Below are positions 37,586-49,345 of a stretch of DNA of 64,000 nt, one piece after another. How positions within the stretch are numbered: the first letter of the stretch is position 1; the number at the start of each line of letters is the position of its first letter. Both the position numbers and the translations under genes were made by a program. The notes beneath the pieces were generated by a model, which made no database searches, was not told where the DNA came from, and saw only the letters and a list, made by a program, of their open reading frames with translations. The DNA lies in the NCBI GenBank assembly GCA_003508835.1, contig PUFA01000224.1, positions 1,178,001 to 1,242,000 of the forward strand, written 5' to 3'. Origin of the DNA: Eonycteris spelaea. Its lineage: Eukaryota; Chordata; Mammalia; Chiroptera; Pteropodidae.

Positions 37586-39149
37586 ATGGATGTGGGGACA
37601 GGCTGGGGTGTCGAGAGGGGGCTGGCAGGAAGGGTGTGCTGTGCAGGTGCCCTAGGCCCAGAGGTCCTCTCTGTCTCAGTGCTCAGAGGGGGTGGCCTCT
37701 AGCTCGTGGTAGGTGCTCAGGAGCGGGGGCGAGAGGAGCCAAGGCGTGTCCTTCACTGTGCCCCACCTCATGGTCCTGGCCATCTGAACTGAGGGAGCCG
37801 GGCAGGACGCCGCCTCTCTCTCAGCGCCCACACCCCGGCCGCACGCGTGAAGACGGTGTGGTCGCTGGGTGTGGGCCTCGTGATAATGGAAACAAGTGAG
37901 AGGTTTGATGGCGCTTTTCCTCGAGCTGGTGGCACAGATCCCACTGACGACACACGGCCGCTCCAGACCTTTGACGACGCTGTGAACTTCCTCAGGAGAA
38001 GACACGGTGCGAAGCATCGGGTCACGTGGCTCCATCCACCTGCTCGTTCATCCCCTGTTTACACCTGAGGGCCTGAGGCCCAGGCAGGAGGATGCAGATG
38101 GGGCCGAGCTGGTCAAGTCCAGGTCCGCTGGCCTCCTGGAGGAGCAGCCCCTGCCCCACGTCTCCCACAGGCACCGGCCTGCATGGCCACCGAGGTATGG
38201 AGAGCATGCACCAGAACGTTAAAGCGCTGCCCAGCAACCAGGAAAGTCAAGGTCGAGCGCTGAATGTTACCCAGAGGGCAGCTCAGCAGTGTAGACACGA
38301 CGCATACCTCCCTTTACGTCACTGTCTGGCCCGAAAAGCAGAAACCACATATGTCTCCACCCCAGTGGGGACTGGAGAGCCACTTAAAGTGACCTCTGCC
38401 CCTCCCAACCCCAGATCACGAGGCCAAAAACGCACACCAGGGTTTGTCCTTTGCAGATGAGTTAGCTAAACAGAGACGGAGAAACCAAGAGTGAGGGTGA
38501 TGTTTGCAAGTGCTCTCCAGGCTCGGGGGGCCCTGGCCGTCCACAGTGCCCTTGGGGAGAGGCCAGCTGCAGCAGCTGCCCAACTGTGAATCGCTCTGCG
38601 GGGACGGAAGGAAGCGGGCTGGGATCCCCATTAGTAACCTGCGTGGGCTGGCGGCGTGGCAGCTTCCACCCAAGCCGTGGCCACTGGCCCAGGTGTTTGC
38701 TTCCTACGTAAACATGTGGAAGATACTGATTCCTATCCGACCACGGGCATCTTGCAGGTCGAGAGACCCTTCCTCCCATCTCAGTTTCCTCCCGGGTGGC
38801 GGGTCCCAGGGAATAGCCGTCCAGTCCAGGGAAGCTTCGGCTCGCTGGAATTCTCTGGAACTGCTGTGAGACCAGATTTCAGACCCTGAATCCAAATGAC
38901 CCCTCATCATGAGGAACAATAAGCTGCCCAACGTGGTCTTATTTACACGTCCACAATGCCCTAAGACCAGGTGTGTCACAGAATTGGTGTTTTTCAGGCT
39001 TTTGGTAGCGAGGTGCATATACATGCAGGTAAGAGAGTCATGTGGTTTAAAGTGGAACCCTATAGTCCAAGGCCTTAAGATTGCTTTGCCCAGCCCTCTG
39101 GTCAGAGGTCAAAGGCAACATCAAGACGGTGTCATCCACTATCCTCTCT

Positions 39150-39260
39150 CTCCATCCAGGTGGGCAACCTGAGAGTGGGCCCTGGGATTGCAGGCATGGC
39201 CCTGGGCAGGCCCCTTTACCTTTCCGAGCCTTAGTGCCCCCACAGCGAAACAGGCCAGTG
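39150..39260 (+). repeat. Probable MIR SINE fragment
   Basis: 'TGGCCCTGGGCAGGCCCCTT' followed by 'TACCTTTCCGAGCCTTAGTG' resembles the MIR 'gggcaagtcacttaacctctctgagcctcag' signature. Confidence 0.55.
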
Positions 39261-40559
39261 CGCCCCCTGCCCATCCTTTTCTGTGGGCGCTATCAAAGTG
39301 ACACCCGCACGTTCACTGTTACCACGTCCTCTTGTCACCTGACACCTCAGAGAGGCTCAGAGCTGATATGCAGACCGCTCGGCCCCAAGACGTTCCCAGG
39401 CTCGCCTGCTGGCGTCCCGCGCTGTGAACCCTCCATTCCTGGCTTCCTCGATGCTTTCTCTCGCCCCCACACTTGAGATGGACCCCGGGCTGCGCTCTCT
39501 GGCCTTGGCTGCGCTCTCTGGCCTCTTACTGAAGTCTCCCATCCTCACAGCTGAGGCCACCTCCTCCACTCTTGCAGGTCACAGATCTACAAAGCTTCCC
39601 TCAGCCAGGTGCATACCCCACAGGGCCCACCGCAAAATGAAAATGAAAACCTTCCTTCAAAAGTTCCTAGGAATTGCAAGACAACAGACTAAACAGAGCA
39701 TTAAACCGTGTGGGGCCCCGAGTGACAATAGGCTGTACACAGTGCGATAGCGAGGCAGCCTATTCCCACCTTAATGCCAGCATTCTGCCAGCAACACTTT
39801 CTAGCAGTAACCCCAGGCCTCTGACTCTTCCGGTCTTCTAAGCTCGAGCCCCTGGCATCCCTGTGAAAAGGTACAAACAGCAAAATGGATTCTTCTCTTT
39901 CAGCAGAGTCCACTCCTATCCCCTGTAGCTCACACAGGAGCCGACAATCTGAATCCTTGCTCAGCTCCTCGTCCCCTGCACTAATTCCTCCCCCGACTCA
40001 CCCTCCTCTAACAGCCTTGACCCTGACACCATCTCTGATAATCATCTGCTGCTAATCCAAACCCGTTCCTGCCCCCAAAGGGGTGTTGGGAACTCACAAA
40101 GACCAGGATCCATTTTCTTCCTCTTCCTAACATCCCCACCTGTAACGCCCGCTTGGAGTGAGGTGTCCACTAAGCGCTCAGTGCTGGAGTCGGAAGTCCT
40201 CAAAGCAGTGCCTCCCAGCAGTCGGTGTGCTTGGGCCCCATTTCCCCTTCTCATCTATCCCAGCCCAGAGCCCAGGAGTCTGAGGGTCCCCATCCCTGCT
40301 TGCCCACTGTGGGGGCAGAAGGGCAAAGGTGCAACCTGAAGTCTGTGGCAGAGCCAGCCAGCTCTGGAGAGCTGCCGTCTTGGAGCACTGATCAGTACAG
40401 GGTGCAAGAAATCGACCAGAAGCTGGAGAAAGAACCCCTGGCAAGCAGTAGGCTGAACAATGCTTGGAACTTTCAGGAAGCTGGGAACCGTTCTTGTTCC
40501 CGGTAGCCAGAGTTGAGACACTTCGGTAGAGTGCTCAGAAGGACATCACCTCCATAATG

Positions 40560-42125
40560 AGCCAGTTTAGTCCTAAAGACTGCTCCGGGATCTGTCCTGA
40601 TACATTTTAAAAACAAGACCCAAAAGAATCCAACTGATTCTAAGTAACTATGCCAAGAAGGAAAATCTGACAGTTTTTACATGAATATTTCAAAGTTCAG
40701 CACTCAACAATGTAAAATTCAGTGTCCAGCATTGCAATAAAAAAGTCTACCTAGAATTCTATGAAAATATCCTTCATGAATAAAGTAAAAATACTTTTTC
40801 AGACAAGCAAAAGCTGACAATGTATTGTCAGCAGACCTGCACTATAAGAAATGTTAAAAGTTTTCTAGAAAGAAGGAAAATACCAAAATGTGCATCTATA
40901 ACAAAGAAATGAAGAGTGCTGTAAATGATAAAGATGTAAGTAAAATAAAAGACTTTCCCTCTTATGTTTCATCTCTTTAAAAACTACTTAAAGCAAAAAT
41001 ATGCATATGGAAAAATAAAATGTATGACAACAGCACAAAGAACAGGAGGAAAATGGAAGCACAGTTATAAGTTTCTTACATTCTGCAGGAAGTAATATTG
41101 TAAGGTAGGCTGTGAATATATATTATCTCTCTACAGCAAGAGCTAAAAAATAAAAGAGGTATAACCAGTAAGTCAATAAAAGGCACTGAGTTAAACCAGA
41201 AGAACGTAGCAAAAGCAGGAAAAAGAAACGAAAAACGTGAGACAAATAGAAAACTAGAAAGATGGTAGATTTAAACTCAACCATGTGAGGGAGGATCACT
41301 TCATAAGTTACATAAATAACTAACCACCATGCTGTACACCTGAAACTAATATAATACTGAATGTCAGCTGTCATAGAAAAATAATAAATACACTCAACCA
41401 TGCTGATAATTACACTAAACGTAACGGGTCCAAACACTCCAAATGAAAGTCAAAGGTTTGCAGACTGGATATAAAAAGCAAGACCCAACTATATGCTGTC
41501 TACAAAGCAAAACTAACAAAGTATTTTAAACGTAAAGCAGGTTAAAAGTGCAAAGAGAGAAAAAGACATACTTCTACAAGTCAAAGAAAGCTAGGGTGAC
41601 TATATCAATACCACACGAAGCAGACATCAGGACAAAGAATAATGTACCAGGGATAAAGAGGTACATTTCACAATGATGAAAGGGATCGATTTTCAAAAAA
41701 AAAAAAAAATCTTACATGTGTACATTCCCCTAAAAACAGAGCTTCCAATTTCATGAAGTAAAACTGATAGAACCAAAGAAATAGGCAAATCCACAATAAT
41801 AGCTGGATTTCAACACTACTCTCTCGTTAATTGGTGTATACGACAGAAAATCAGGGTATAAAAGCCTTGAATATCGTCATCAATCAACTTGAACTGACAG
41901 ATAGAGAACACTTTACCAACAATAGCACTTTTCAAGCACTCGTGAAAGCATTCACCAAGATAGGCCATTAGCTGGGCCATAAAACAAGTCCTAATAGGTT
42001 TTAAAAGGCTGCAAATATACAAAGCATGAATTCTGACCCAAACAGAATTAAATTAGAAATGAGTAACAGAAACTCCTGTGGAAAAGTCCCAAATATTCAG
42101 AAATTAAACACCTTTCAAAGCATAC
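40560..42125 (+). mobile_element. Decayed L1M fragment: ORF1 end to ORF2 endonuclease region
   Basis: Collinear with an old L1 family: the ORF1 end near 40800-40860 ('GCAGACCTGCACTATAAGAA'), the inter-ORF region ('AAATGTATGACAACAGCACA'), then the ORF2 start. The latter shows 'AGCAAGACCCAACTATATGC' near 41480, 'GGCAAATCCACAATAATAGC' near 41786 and 'TAGGCCATTAGCTGGGCCAT' near 41962. Stops and indels throughout. Interrupted at 41286-41391 by a later insertion. Confidence 0.8.
41286..41391 (+). mobile_element. Short retroposed LINE 3' end with target-site duplication
   Basis: A 106-bp insertion inside the older L1M. It is flanked by perfect 11-bp duplications ACTCAACCATG (41275-41285 and 41392-41402). 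It contains 'GCTGTACACCTGAAACTAAT' and an A-rich AAAAATAATAAATA tail, as in a 5'-truncated laurasiatherian L1 3' end. Confidence 0.85.
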
Positions 42126-42199
42126 GAGTTAGCTTTTAAAAGGATTGCTTGCCAGTGCCCAATGGAGAGCAGAGAAACACAAGGGCAAGAGCAGCGAGA

Positions 42200-43130
42200 C
42201 CCTTTACGGGGCATTTGCAGGTGTCCGGATGAGTGACGATGGCATCCTGGCTCAGAGCAGTAGCACTGGAGGTGATAAGGGGTCAGTTTTTGGTAACATT
42301 TGCTGATGGTTTAGACGTTGGGATGAAAGAGTAAAGGATGACACCAACATTTTTGGCTTGTGCAAAACTAATGAAGGTTTAGAGTGCCGCTTATGAGGTG
42401 GGGAGCATTGAGGGGTAAGGATCTGAAGGGGGAAATTAGTAGTTTTGGACTTGCAAAAATTGAGATGCTTATTAGACACAGCTGAGTAGCAAAGCCGAAG
42501 AGGTAGTTGGAACCCGGTATTCCCGGGAGAAATGTAGGCTCAATGTTTTCAGATTCTAACAGTGTGTAGACATTAGACTGTGTGGGATCAAGACTGCAGG
42601 TAGAGCAGGGATCCAGAGCGGAACCTTGGGGTCTTCTGAGATTAGAGGTTGAAAGAATGAGAAGCTGGTGGACTAAAGAGCCTCAAGGTAGAAGCGGGGT
42701 CCTGAACCATGGGAAGTTTGCAAGGAAGTGTGATGGACTCGCCAAATGCTGACACAGGATTGAACCGTCCTGTGGATCGGTGGTTGCCTGGAGCTGAGGC
42801 TGGGGTGGGGATGGAGAGAGAGGGACAATGTGCTAATGGGTGTAAGATTTGTTTGGGGGTTTATGGTAATGGTTGCACAACTCTGAGAATATACTCAAAC
42901 CACTGAATTGTACAGTTTCAATAGGTGAATTGTGTGGTCTGTGGATATGTGTTAGTTTTTTTAAACTGACATTGGATTAACACATGGAGGTGATTGCCGA
43001 CCTTGGGTAAAGCAGTTTTGGTGGGATCATCGCAGCACCAGCCTGACTGGAAAAGTTCAAGGGACGGTGGAGAAGAGGAAGAGAGAAATGTGGTAACAGC
43101 GAGAGAACAGCGAAAACATTGTTTAAAGAC
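42200..43130 (+). repeat. Degraded interspersed repeat, family not named
   Basis: Segments such as 'AGCAGTAGCACTGGAGGTGA', 'TTTGCTGATGGTTTAGACGT' and 'AATTGAGATGCTTATTAGAC' match a common ancient mammalian repeat I cannot name with certainty. At 42755-42960 a LINE 3'-end-like piece ('GGTGGTTGCCTGGAGCTGAG', 'GTAATGGTTGCACAACTCTG', 'CACTGAATTGTACAGTTTCA') appears to be inserted, after which the first repeat resumes. Confidence 0.55.
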
Positions 43131-43649
43131 AGGGGATAAAATCGTATTTGCTGCGTCCTGTTAGGAGCGATGTAGCGGAGAAGCCAAGGTCGATGATGCA
43201 AGAGAAAGAAGGACAAGTCCTCAGGGCTGCCTCGAAGCTGTGAAGTCTCGAGGTGCAGGCGAAGGAACTGACCTCGGGATCACACTGCGGCGAGGAAGGG
43301 CAGGGCGCGTGGACGCGCACGGAGAGAGCGTGGTGGGCGTGGGGGCTTGGGCGGTCCCACGGCTTCAGTTTATTCCGTTATTATGGAGCATGGTGCCCAG
43401 CCGAGTGAGGAGAGCAGGTGAAGGGGAGATAAAGGATAATGACTGGGCCGTCCCGGGGCCCCGCGGAGCCTTGTGATCATGAGGTTAAAGTACGAACAGT
43501 TAAGACTGTACTTCTCGGTCACGTGCGGTGATGCAGGGGCACAGCGTGTGGGAAGCCGGGTCCGGCCCGGGCGGGGACTCCGCGGAGCTGCACCCGCGAG
43601 AAGAAACAACATGGGAGGCGGTTTATATTGCTGAACACCAATATGCCAC

Positions 43650-43655
43650 TTTATT
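43650..43655 (-). promoter_or_regulatory. AATAAA polyadenylation signal of SNRK (distal)
   Basis: A canonical hexamer on the reverse strand, followed within about 15-40 bases by U/GU-rich sequence (TATTGGTGTTCAG, then TGTTGTTTCTTCT). GC-rich, unrelated sequence begins just beyond. This is the most likely end of the SNRK transcript. Confidence 0.7.
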
Positions 43656-43884
43656 ACTTGGATTTGTTTTCCCATTTGTCACATACCTGTCAATGTTTAC
43701 ACAATGAGGAAAATCAACCAGCAGTGGAAGCAACTGACCAAATCGGCTGATAATTCTGTACCCTCTTAACACATCAATTCTTACTTGGTAGAAGTATCTT
43801 TAATTTGATTCAGTCTCACGACTTCTTAAAATAGGTGTCGATTGTCACATCTTTAAATACAGATAGAATTGCCAGAAGTACATA

Positions 43885-43948
43885 ATTTTATATATATACA
43901 TATACACACACAGATATATGTATATATATACACACACACACACACACA
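43885..43948. repeat. (TA)n/(CA)n compound microsatellite with inverted repeat
   Basis: Alternating TA, CATA and CA units. Arms 43889-43904 and 43915-43930 are perfect 16-base reverse complements around a 10-base loop. It lies inside the SNRK 3'UTR. Confidence 0.9.
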
Positions 43949-44428
43949 AAAATACAAGACTAATTGTTTTTCCACAATATTTAATTTACACACTACTGTA
44001 ACTCTAGGAAACTTCTGAAGACAGGTTAAGGGGTACAAGAAACTGTTTAGAGCAAGTAAATAGTTTGGTCCAATATTATCTTAATGTAATGGTTATTCGC
44101 TCCTTCCCGTGTATGTGACGACAAACTATGACGTACAACACATGCACAATCATTCACTTATGAACAAATGAGGAAGACGCCACGCAGACTAACATTTGTA
44201 TGCCCAGAGGGTCAACCAACCACACACAACTAATAAGGCTATGATACAGCTATGCAGCATAAATGGTCAACACTGCTGATCCTAAAGTGAGCACCATATA
44301 TACATCTGAATATAAAAAAACGATTGAAAACCAAACACATATGGGTTAGTTAAAAGGTGCCATTCCAAGGCTATACATATCACAGGAAAGAGTATTTACA
44401 TTACTTGGAAAACAGCTGCAACGAAGAG

Positions 44429-44434
44429 TTTATT
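44429..44434 (-). promoter_or_regulatory. Internal AATAAA in SNRK 3'UTR (possible proximal site)
   Basis: A canonical hexamer on the transcribed strand about 1.84 kb after the stop codon. It could produce a shorter 3'UTR that lacks the inverted repeat near 43.9 kb. Use is not shown by the sequence. Confidence 0.35.
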
Positions 44435-46274
44435 GCCAATGCCCTTTATAAACTTCTCTCCTACGTTTAATACAGATGTTACGCTCACTCTCCACGTGAA
44501 CCACACATCTTATTTCTGGCCCTTTATAAGATCCCTGCTCAAGAATTTCAAGCAAATATGTTCTATGGCTTCACCCACACATCTATTCTCGTAGCTTTCA
44601 ATTATAAATATCCCAATGAACTAGGGCTGTAGCTTAAAACGTATCTAGCCTAGGTCTAGAAAGTAAAATAAGCATTTTAAGTATCCTCTTTACTTAGCTT
44701 AGTAAGTATATAGTGAAATTCAGAGTTCTGAGTAAAATATATGAATCCTAAAGTAGCGAGATCAGTGTGTACTTGGAGAAACCGTGACCAATGGAATGTC
44801 ATCCTTGGGTGCTCTGCCCACTCTACGGACCAGGTGACTGTCACTTCAGGGACACGACTGGAGGCTGACAAGCATGGGAAGGCCCCCAGGGCCCAGCCAC
44901 ATCCTATCCCCGATGTCGCTAAGCACTGCTTATAAGACCCCCGCCTCCCCCCACCACCCAGGGCACAGCATGAAAAAGCAGCTTGTGGCCCCTTCCAAAA
45001 TCAGCAATATGCAATATACTGTGTCCTACGGATAAAATGCCACAAAAGACGATTATCTGGTCAAAAGTAGTCTTTGTACAGGAATAGTTTAAAGCAAGAG
45101 TTCTTTGATTATTGTTGTAGCAGGAAGGCAAAGTGAAAAACACTTCCAGCGGAAAACAAAACAAAACGAAACCCAAAACGAAGCAGGCTTTGTGCATTCT
45201 TGTTTGCTGTGTGAATTTTACCCTTTTATGTGTATTTTCTCGTTGGCCAATTTTCATAGCTATTCGAGCTAAAAGATGTAACATGGAAATGACAGAAGAG
45301 ACAATTACCAAACTCTTAAAAATCAAATCCATAAATATATATGGAATTTTTTTACTTTATGGGGTTTTGACTTTACCAACCTCTGTGTGCACCTTTGCTT
45401 CCATATTAGGCCCTATAGTTTCTTCTACTACAGGGTTTTCAAGGAAACCCTGGGCTTTTCCCTACAGGAATTTACATCTTTTTGTTCTGTTAAACAGACA
45501 CTCTAGAAGCAGAGTTAAGACATCATCAAAATTCACTTTATCACATTATAAAATAGGATTGTCTGCTTATAATTTACCACTACGGGGGAAGCTGCCTTAT
45601 AAATCTAAGTACTTTAACTCACCTATGACAAGAAAATCTTTTTCAGTTAAAATTTGAAGAGCCCAAACTTTTGTTCACACTGTAGCTTAAGACAAACAGG
45701 TGTGGGTATGCTGAAATCACGGCTTTAAGGTTCTCGGGCAGACGCTGGCTGTCTGCTCCGCGCGGGCCGCGCAGGGCTGACAGGCCCACGTCCGCGGGCT
45801 CCAGGCCTGTGGGCACGACACCGTTATTGCTTTGGTTCTATCTCAGACACCACAGAGTGTGCCTCAGAGCACGGAGTTTCCGTATCACAGACGGGCAGGA
45901 CAGGAATTTCGATTTTTCACAAGGAAACAAAAGCATTTTTCCCCCCCTTTCTAGGTTAAGTGCAGAACATCAAATTTCTAAGTGCTCCATTTATATTAGG
46001 TTCCAAATATACATTTTTAATTTAATCCTGATCATCCACATTAAAATTATGAATGTAAAAATGACACGATAGACTTCTCGGCTGGAAAAGCAGTATCTAG
46101 CAGCAGCATGCACAAAGACCATGCGTTTGTCACATCGCCAGGCGAACAGATGAAAAAGTAATAAATAATCGCCCGCTTTAAAAGAGTAAAACCGGAAAGG
46201 AAGCAGTGAAGGGAGCCGGCCTTCACCGCCTGCGCAGGAGGCGTGCTAGTGGCCCTGGGGGGCCCCCCCCGCGG

Positions 46275-47493
46275 TCAAATGACCTGGCAGCAGCTGGCCT
46301 GGCTGGAGGCGCACAGCAGCCCCTCCCGAGGGTTCCGCTGGATGTTCACAGAGATAGTCTTCTCGCACAGAGGTAGCTGGAGCACGTTATTTTTCAGGTT
46401 CTGGCTCTTTATCCGTTCTAGCTCGGTGGTGCTGTCTGCCACGTGCTCGGAGAAAAACTTGAGGCCGCCCACGGCGGCGGCGGGGCCCGCGTTGCCCGTG
46501 GAGCTGATGCACATCTTCCACGAGGACTTCTCCTGCACCTTCACGCTGGAGAAGGACAGGCCGCTCTGGGGGTCGATGAGGTAGCGGGCGCCGCCGTGCA
46601 GCTGCGAGCCCAGGCAGAGCCCCACCAGCTTGAGGCTCTGCACCAGGTCGCCCGCGCCGCGCGCCGCCAGCTGCGTGGCGTTGGCGGGGCCGGCGCAGCG
46701 GCGCGCGCCGCCCGACGTGCCCGCCGGGGCGCCGCCCGCGCCGCCCGCGGGGCCGCCGCCGCCCGCGCCCCGGTCGCCGGCGCTGGCCCGGTCCGCGCCG
46801 CCGCCGCCGTTGCTCGGCTTGCCCTGGCCGCCGCCGTCGCCCTCGCTGCCCGGCGGCCCCTCGCTGCTGTCCCGCCGGTGCCAGGAGTAGGTGAAGCCGC
46901 TGTCCTTGTCCAGCCGCCGGCGGCTCTCCGAGTCGTCGTCGCTGGTCTCCGAGCTGCTGCAGCTGGAGCCGCGGCCCTGGCTTTTCCGGCGGTGGTAGCG
47001 CTTGTGCACCGTGCCCGGCGACGCGATGTTCATCTTCAAGCGGCTCAGCTTGGGAGGCAGGTTCTCGTCCATGTCGAACTCGTCGTCCGACTCGCCCTCC
47101 TCGAAGATCTGGTTGAGGACGGGCGCGCTCTTCCGCGAGGTCAGCCGGTTGGTCACCGACGGCTTCCGGCGCAGAACCACCTGGGTGGAGAGGGACATGG
47201 GTTTCTTGTCCTCCTCGTCCTCCTCCTCGTCCTCCTCCACCCGGAACAGGCACTTCCGCCCGCTGGCCGTGGGCTTCAGGCCCGCGGGCGGCCCGGTGGA
47301 CAGCGCCGGCCCGGCCATCTCGGGGAGGTCGTCCTTCTTGGCGGCGTCGCAGAGGCCTTTGCCCCTGTGGCCATTGAGGACGTTGTCGGCGGCCCGAGCA
47401 GGAGACTGAGGGACGGTCGCGTGGGACAAGGGGGTGGCCGTGAGGTCATCTTCAAGGTCCTGGGGCACATCAATTTTAGTTGGCCATGACTGC
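46275..47493 (-). CDS. SNRK: SNRK last coding exon (C-terminal regulatory region)
   Basis: SNRK is an AMPK-family Ser/Thr kinase activated by LKB1. The exon follows an acceptor ending AACATAG; its first base completes a split Arg codon, then Gln-Ser-Trp-Pro-Thr-Lys-Ile-Asp. It runs to a TGA at 46275-46277 after the C-terminal Cys-Cys-Gln-Val-Ile. Visible features in order: an acidic run (VEEDEEEDEEDKK, ~47200-47240), a basic Ser/Thr-rich block (STQVVLRRKPSVTNRLTSRK), a second acidic patch (EEGESDDEFDMDE), a Ser/Asp-rich stretch, a Gly/Ala-rich linker (46620-46840), and a conserved final ~110 residues (KVQEKSSWKMCISSTGNAG, ISVNIQRNPREGLL). Conserved parts agree closely with human SNRK; the Gly/Ala linker does not. 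The other two frames and the antisense are also open because of high GC, and are shadows. Confidence 0.97.
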
Positions 47494-49149
47494 CTATGTT
47501 AACAGATTGGAAAAAAGACAAGTCATGTAATAACATGCAGCCTTTGCCGAAGGATGTCACATAAAACTCAGGGGACAAAACCCGCAGACTTCAAAGGGAA
47601 AGGAAAAGAACAAAACAAACTGCAGCCCTGCAAACCCAGTCAACATCCCGCCAACAGCAGCGAGGACACCGGAAGGGCACATGTGGCTTTTGAGCATGGT
47701 TCAGTCTGGCTCGCCGGCCAGAAGAAAGCATCCCAGCTGTGGGAAAGGGGCGGAGAGCAACTCCATCTTTTCCATGCGATGGTTTATACTACAGCACGAG
47801 AAACAGATTTTTTTAAAGCACCAGGGAGTTATCACCAAAGCAAAACCTGAACGCCACACGTGTTCTGCGCCTTTGGGTCTGAGATCACAACCTTTGACGG
47901 TGTATTACTGCTAATAAAATTCACCTGACATTTCCAATCCTCCAGCTATATTACAGGACGGTGGAAAAGTCTGGTGTTCACAAGAATAAATGGAAATAGT
48001 TAAATGGATTTAAATACGAACGTGCTGGAGAGAAGAGTCGGTGTATACTGGCATAGATAAATCTCTTCTTCACCAATTAAAAAACGTACTAATCTAAACA
48101 TAAATACGTATATTTTAAATGCCCACACAACATGCTGGAGAGCAAAATCTACCATTAAGCTTTGATTTTACTCCCCAATCTGGAACCATCCAAGTAAAAG
48201 AACACCGCTTGTTAGCCAGAGAAAAAGACGAAACTGAGGTCTTCAGCCTATGTTTAATAAACATCTTGGAATTCTCAACTGTCCTCTCTGCCCAGGAGAC
48301 TAGCACATGCCAGAGACATTTAAAACGGCAACTTCCACACTATGACATTTTCCTTTCATCCCAATTATGTTATCCTAGAAATAAAACCCAAATAAATCTA
48401 TAGCTTTATAAAACTCATAGGAATTTATAAGAGACATCTTCCTCCCAGCTCAGAGCCTCAGCCTGTCTCTCGGGGATGCAGTGGGTTCCCCCCCCCCCCC
48501 CACCACCCTTTGATACAGTCACTGCCTGGTCGTTCAACAGTGTTTTTGTGGTCAAGCACTGTCTCTGGACAAGTCACCTGTCCTCCGCCAACACAACTGG
48601 ACAAACTCCCGTTGAGCCTTGTGGCCCGAAGCACTGAACACACGTTCCTTTCAGGCTGCTCCTGAAGGGGTCCCTGGAACCCCATCCAGCGAGCACTGGG
48701 GGGCGGGGGAGAGAGGGGCCTGCACTGGGAGGCGAGGTGCTGACTACATGTCTGACCCACCAGGGCGGCTGCCAGTCCACTCAAGAAGGATGGGGGCACG
48801 ATGTGAGGAAGGCTCCTCTCTCTGCCCCTCCCTCCAAACTTAAAAGCCAAAAGCGCTCCAGACCGAGCCCCAGACGCGGGGCGGGGAGGCGCTGCACTGT
48901 GTGCTGCTCACGCTGCCGGCCGCTTCCGAACCCATGGCTCTCGCTTACGTGGTAAATCGAACTGTTAAGTAGCTCGTATGCACTGAGCACATATCTGAGC
49001 CCAACACTGCACTAGACAGAGCAAGTAGTAATCTTTATAAACACAACACGGTGAGAAAAGTGTGGCTTACTGTGTAACAAGACAGACAGACCACCACCAA
49101 GAATCGTAAACGAGTCACACGGACGGACGGCATGGTTCACAGGACCTCC

Positions 49150-49345
49150 AGCATTGCTAACAGCCTGACGGATTAATTCATCTACTCCCCCACAATTCCA
49201 GGGGACAGGTGCTACTAGTCTCCCCGCTTCCAGACGAGGAAATCAAAACAGAGAGGGTAAGCAATATGCCAAGGTCACACAGCCCTGAAGACAGTGACAT
49301 CTAGCTTGGGTCCCCAGGGCAGTGGCTGCACTCTGTAACCTGTGA
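49150..49345 (-). repeat. MIR SINE (reverse)
   Basis: 'CCGCTTCCAGACGAGGAAAT', AGAGAGGGTAAGCAATATGC and 'CAAGGTCACACAGCCCTGAA' are the reverse MIR core, well preserved. Confidence 0.8.

Larger units (their letters stand above)
36206..43631. other. Intergenic region between convergent ANO10 and SNRK
   Basis: No gene is supported. Between about 36.7 and 40.5 kb the sequence is GC-rich and mostly unassigned, apart from a hAT fragment, a G16 run and a MIR. From 40.56 to 43.2 kb it is built of old repeats (L1M fragment with a small insertion, then further degraded LINE-like sequence). Confidence 0.75.
43632..46274 (-). other. SNRK: SNRK 3'UTR (3' end approximate)
   Basis: The UTR runs from just after the SNRK stop to about 20 bases past the AATAAA at 43650-43655 (reverse strand), about 2.6 kb in all. 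It is AT-rich, in sharp contrast to the GC-rich coding exon before it. It contains a (CA)n/(TA)n tract with a perfect inverted repeat (43889-43930) and an internal AATAAA at 44429-44434 that could serve as a proximal polyadenylation site. The weak open frames inside it have no support. Confidence 0.75.

Noticed and set aside
46387..47253. 288-codon alternative minus-strand frame in SNRK
   Set aside because: Same cause; out of frame with the conserved SNRK protein and of Arg/Gly-rich composition.
46443..47489. 348-codon plus-strand open frame opposite the last SNRK exon
   Set aside because: A shadow of a very GC-rich coding exon: all frames are open, the product is Ala/Arg/Gly-rich low complexity, and the real frame matches SNRK.
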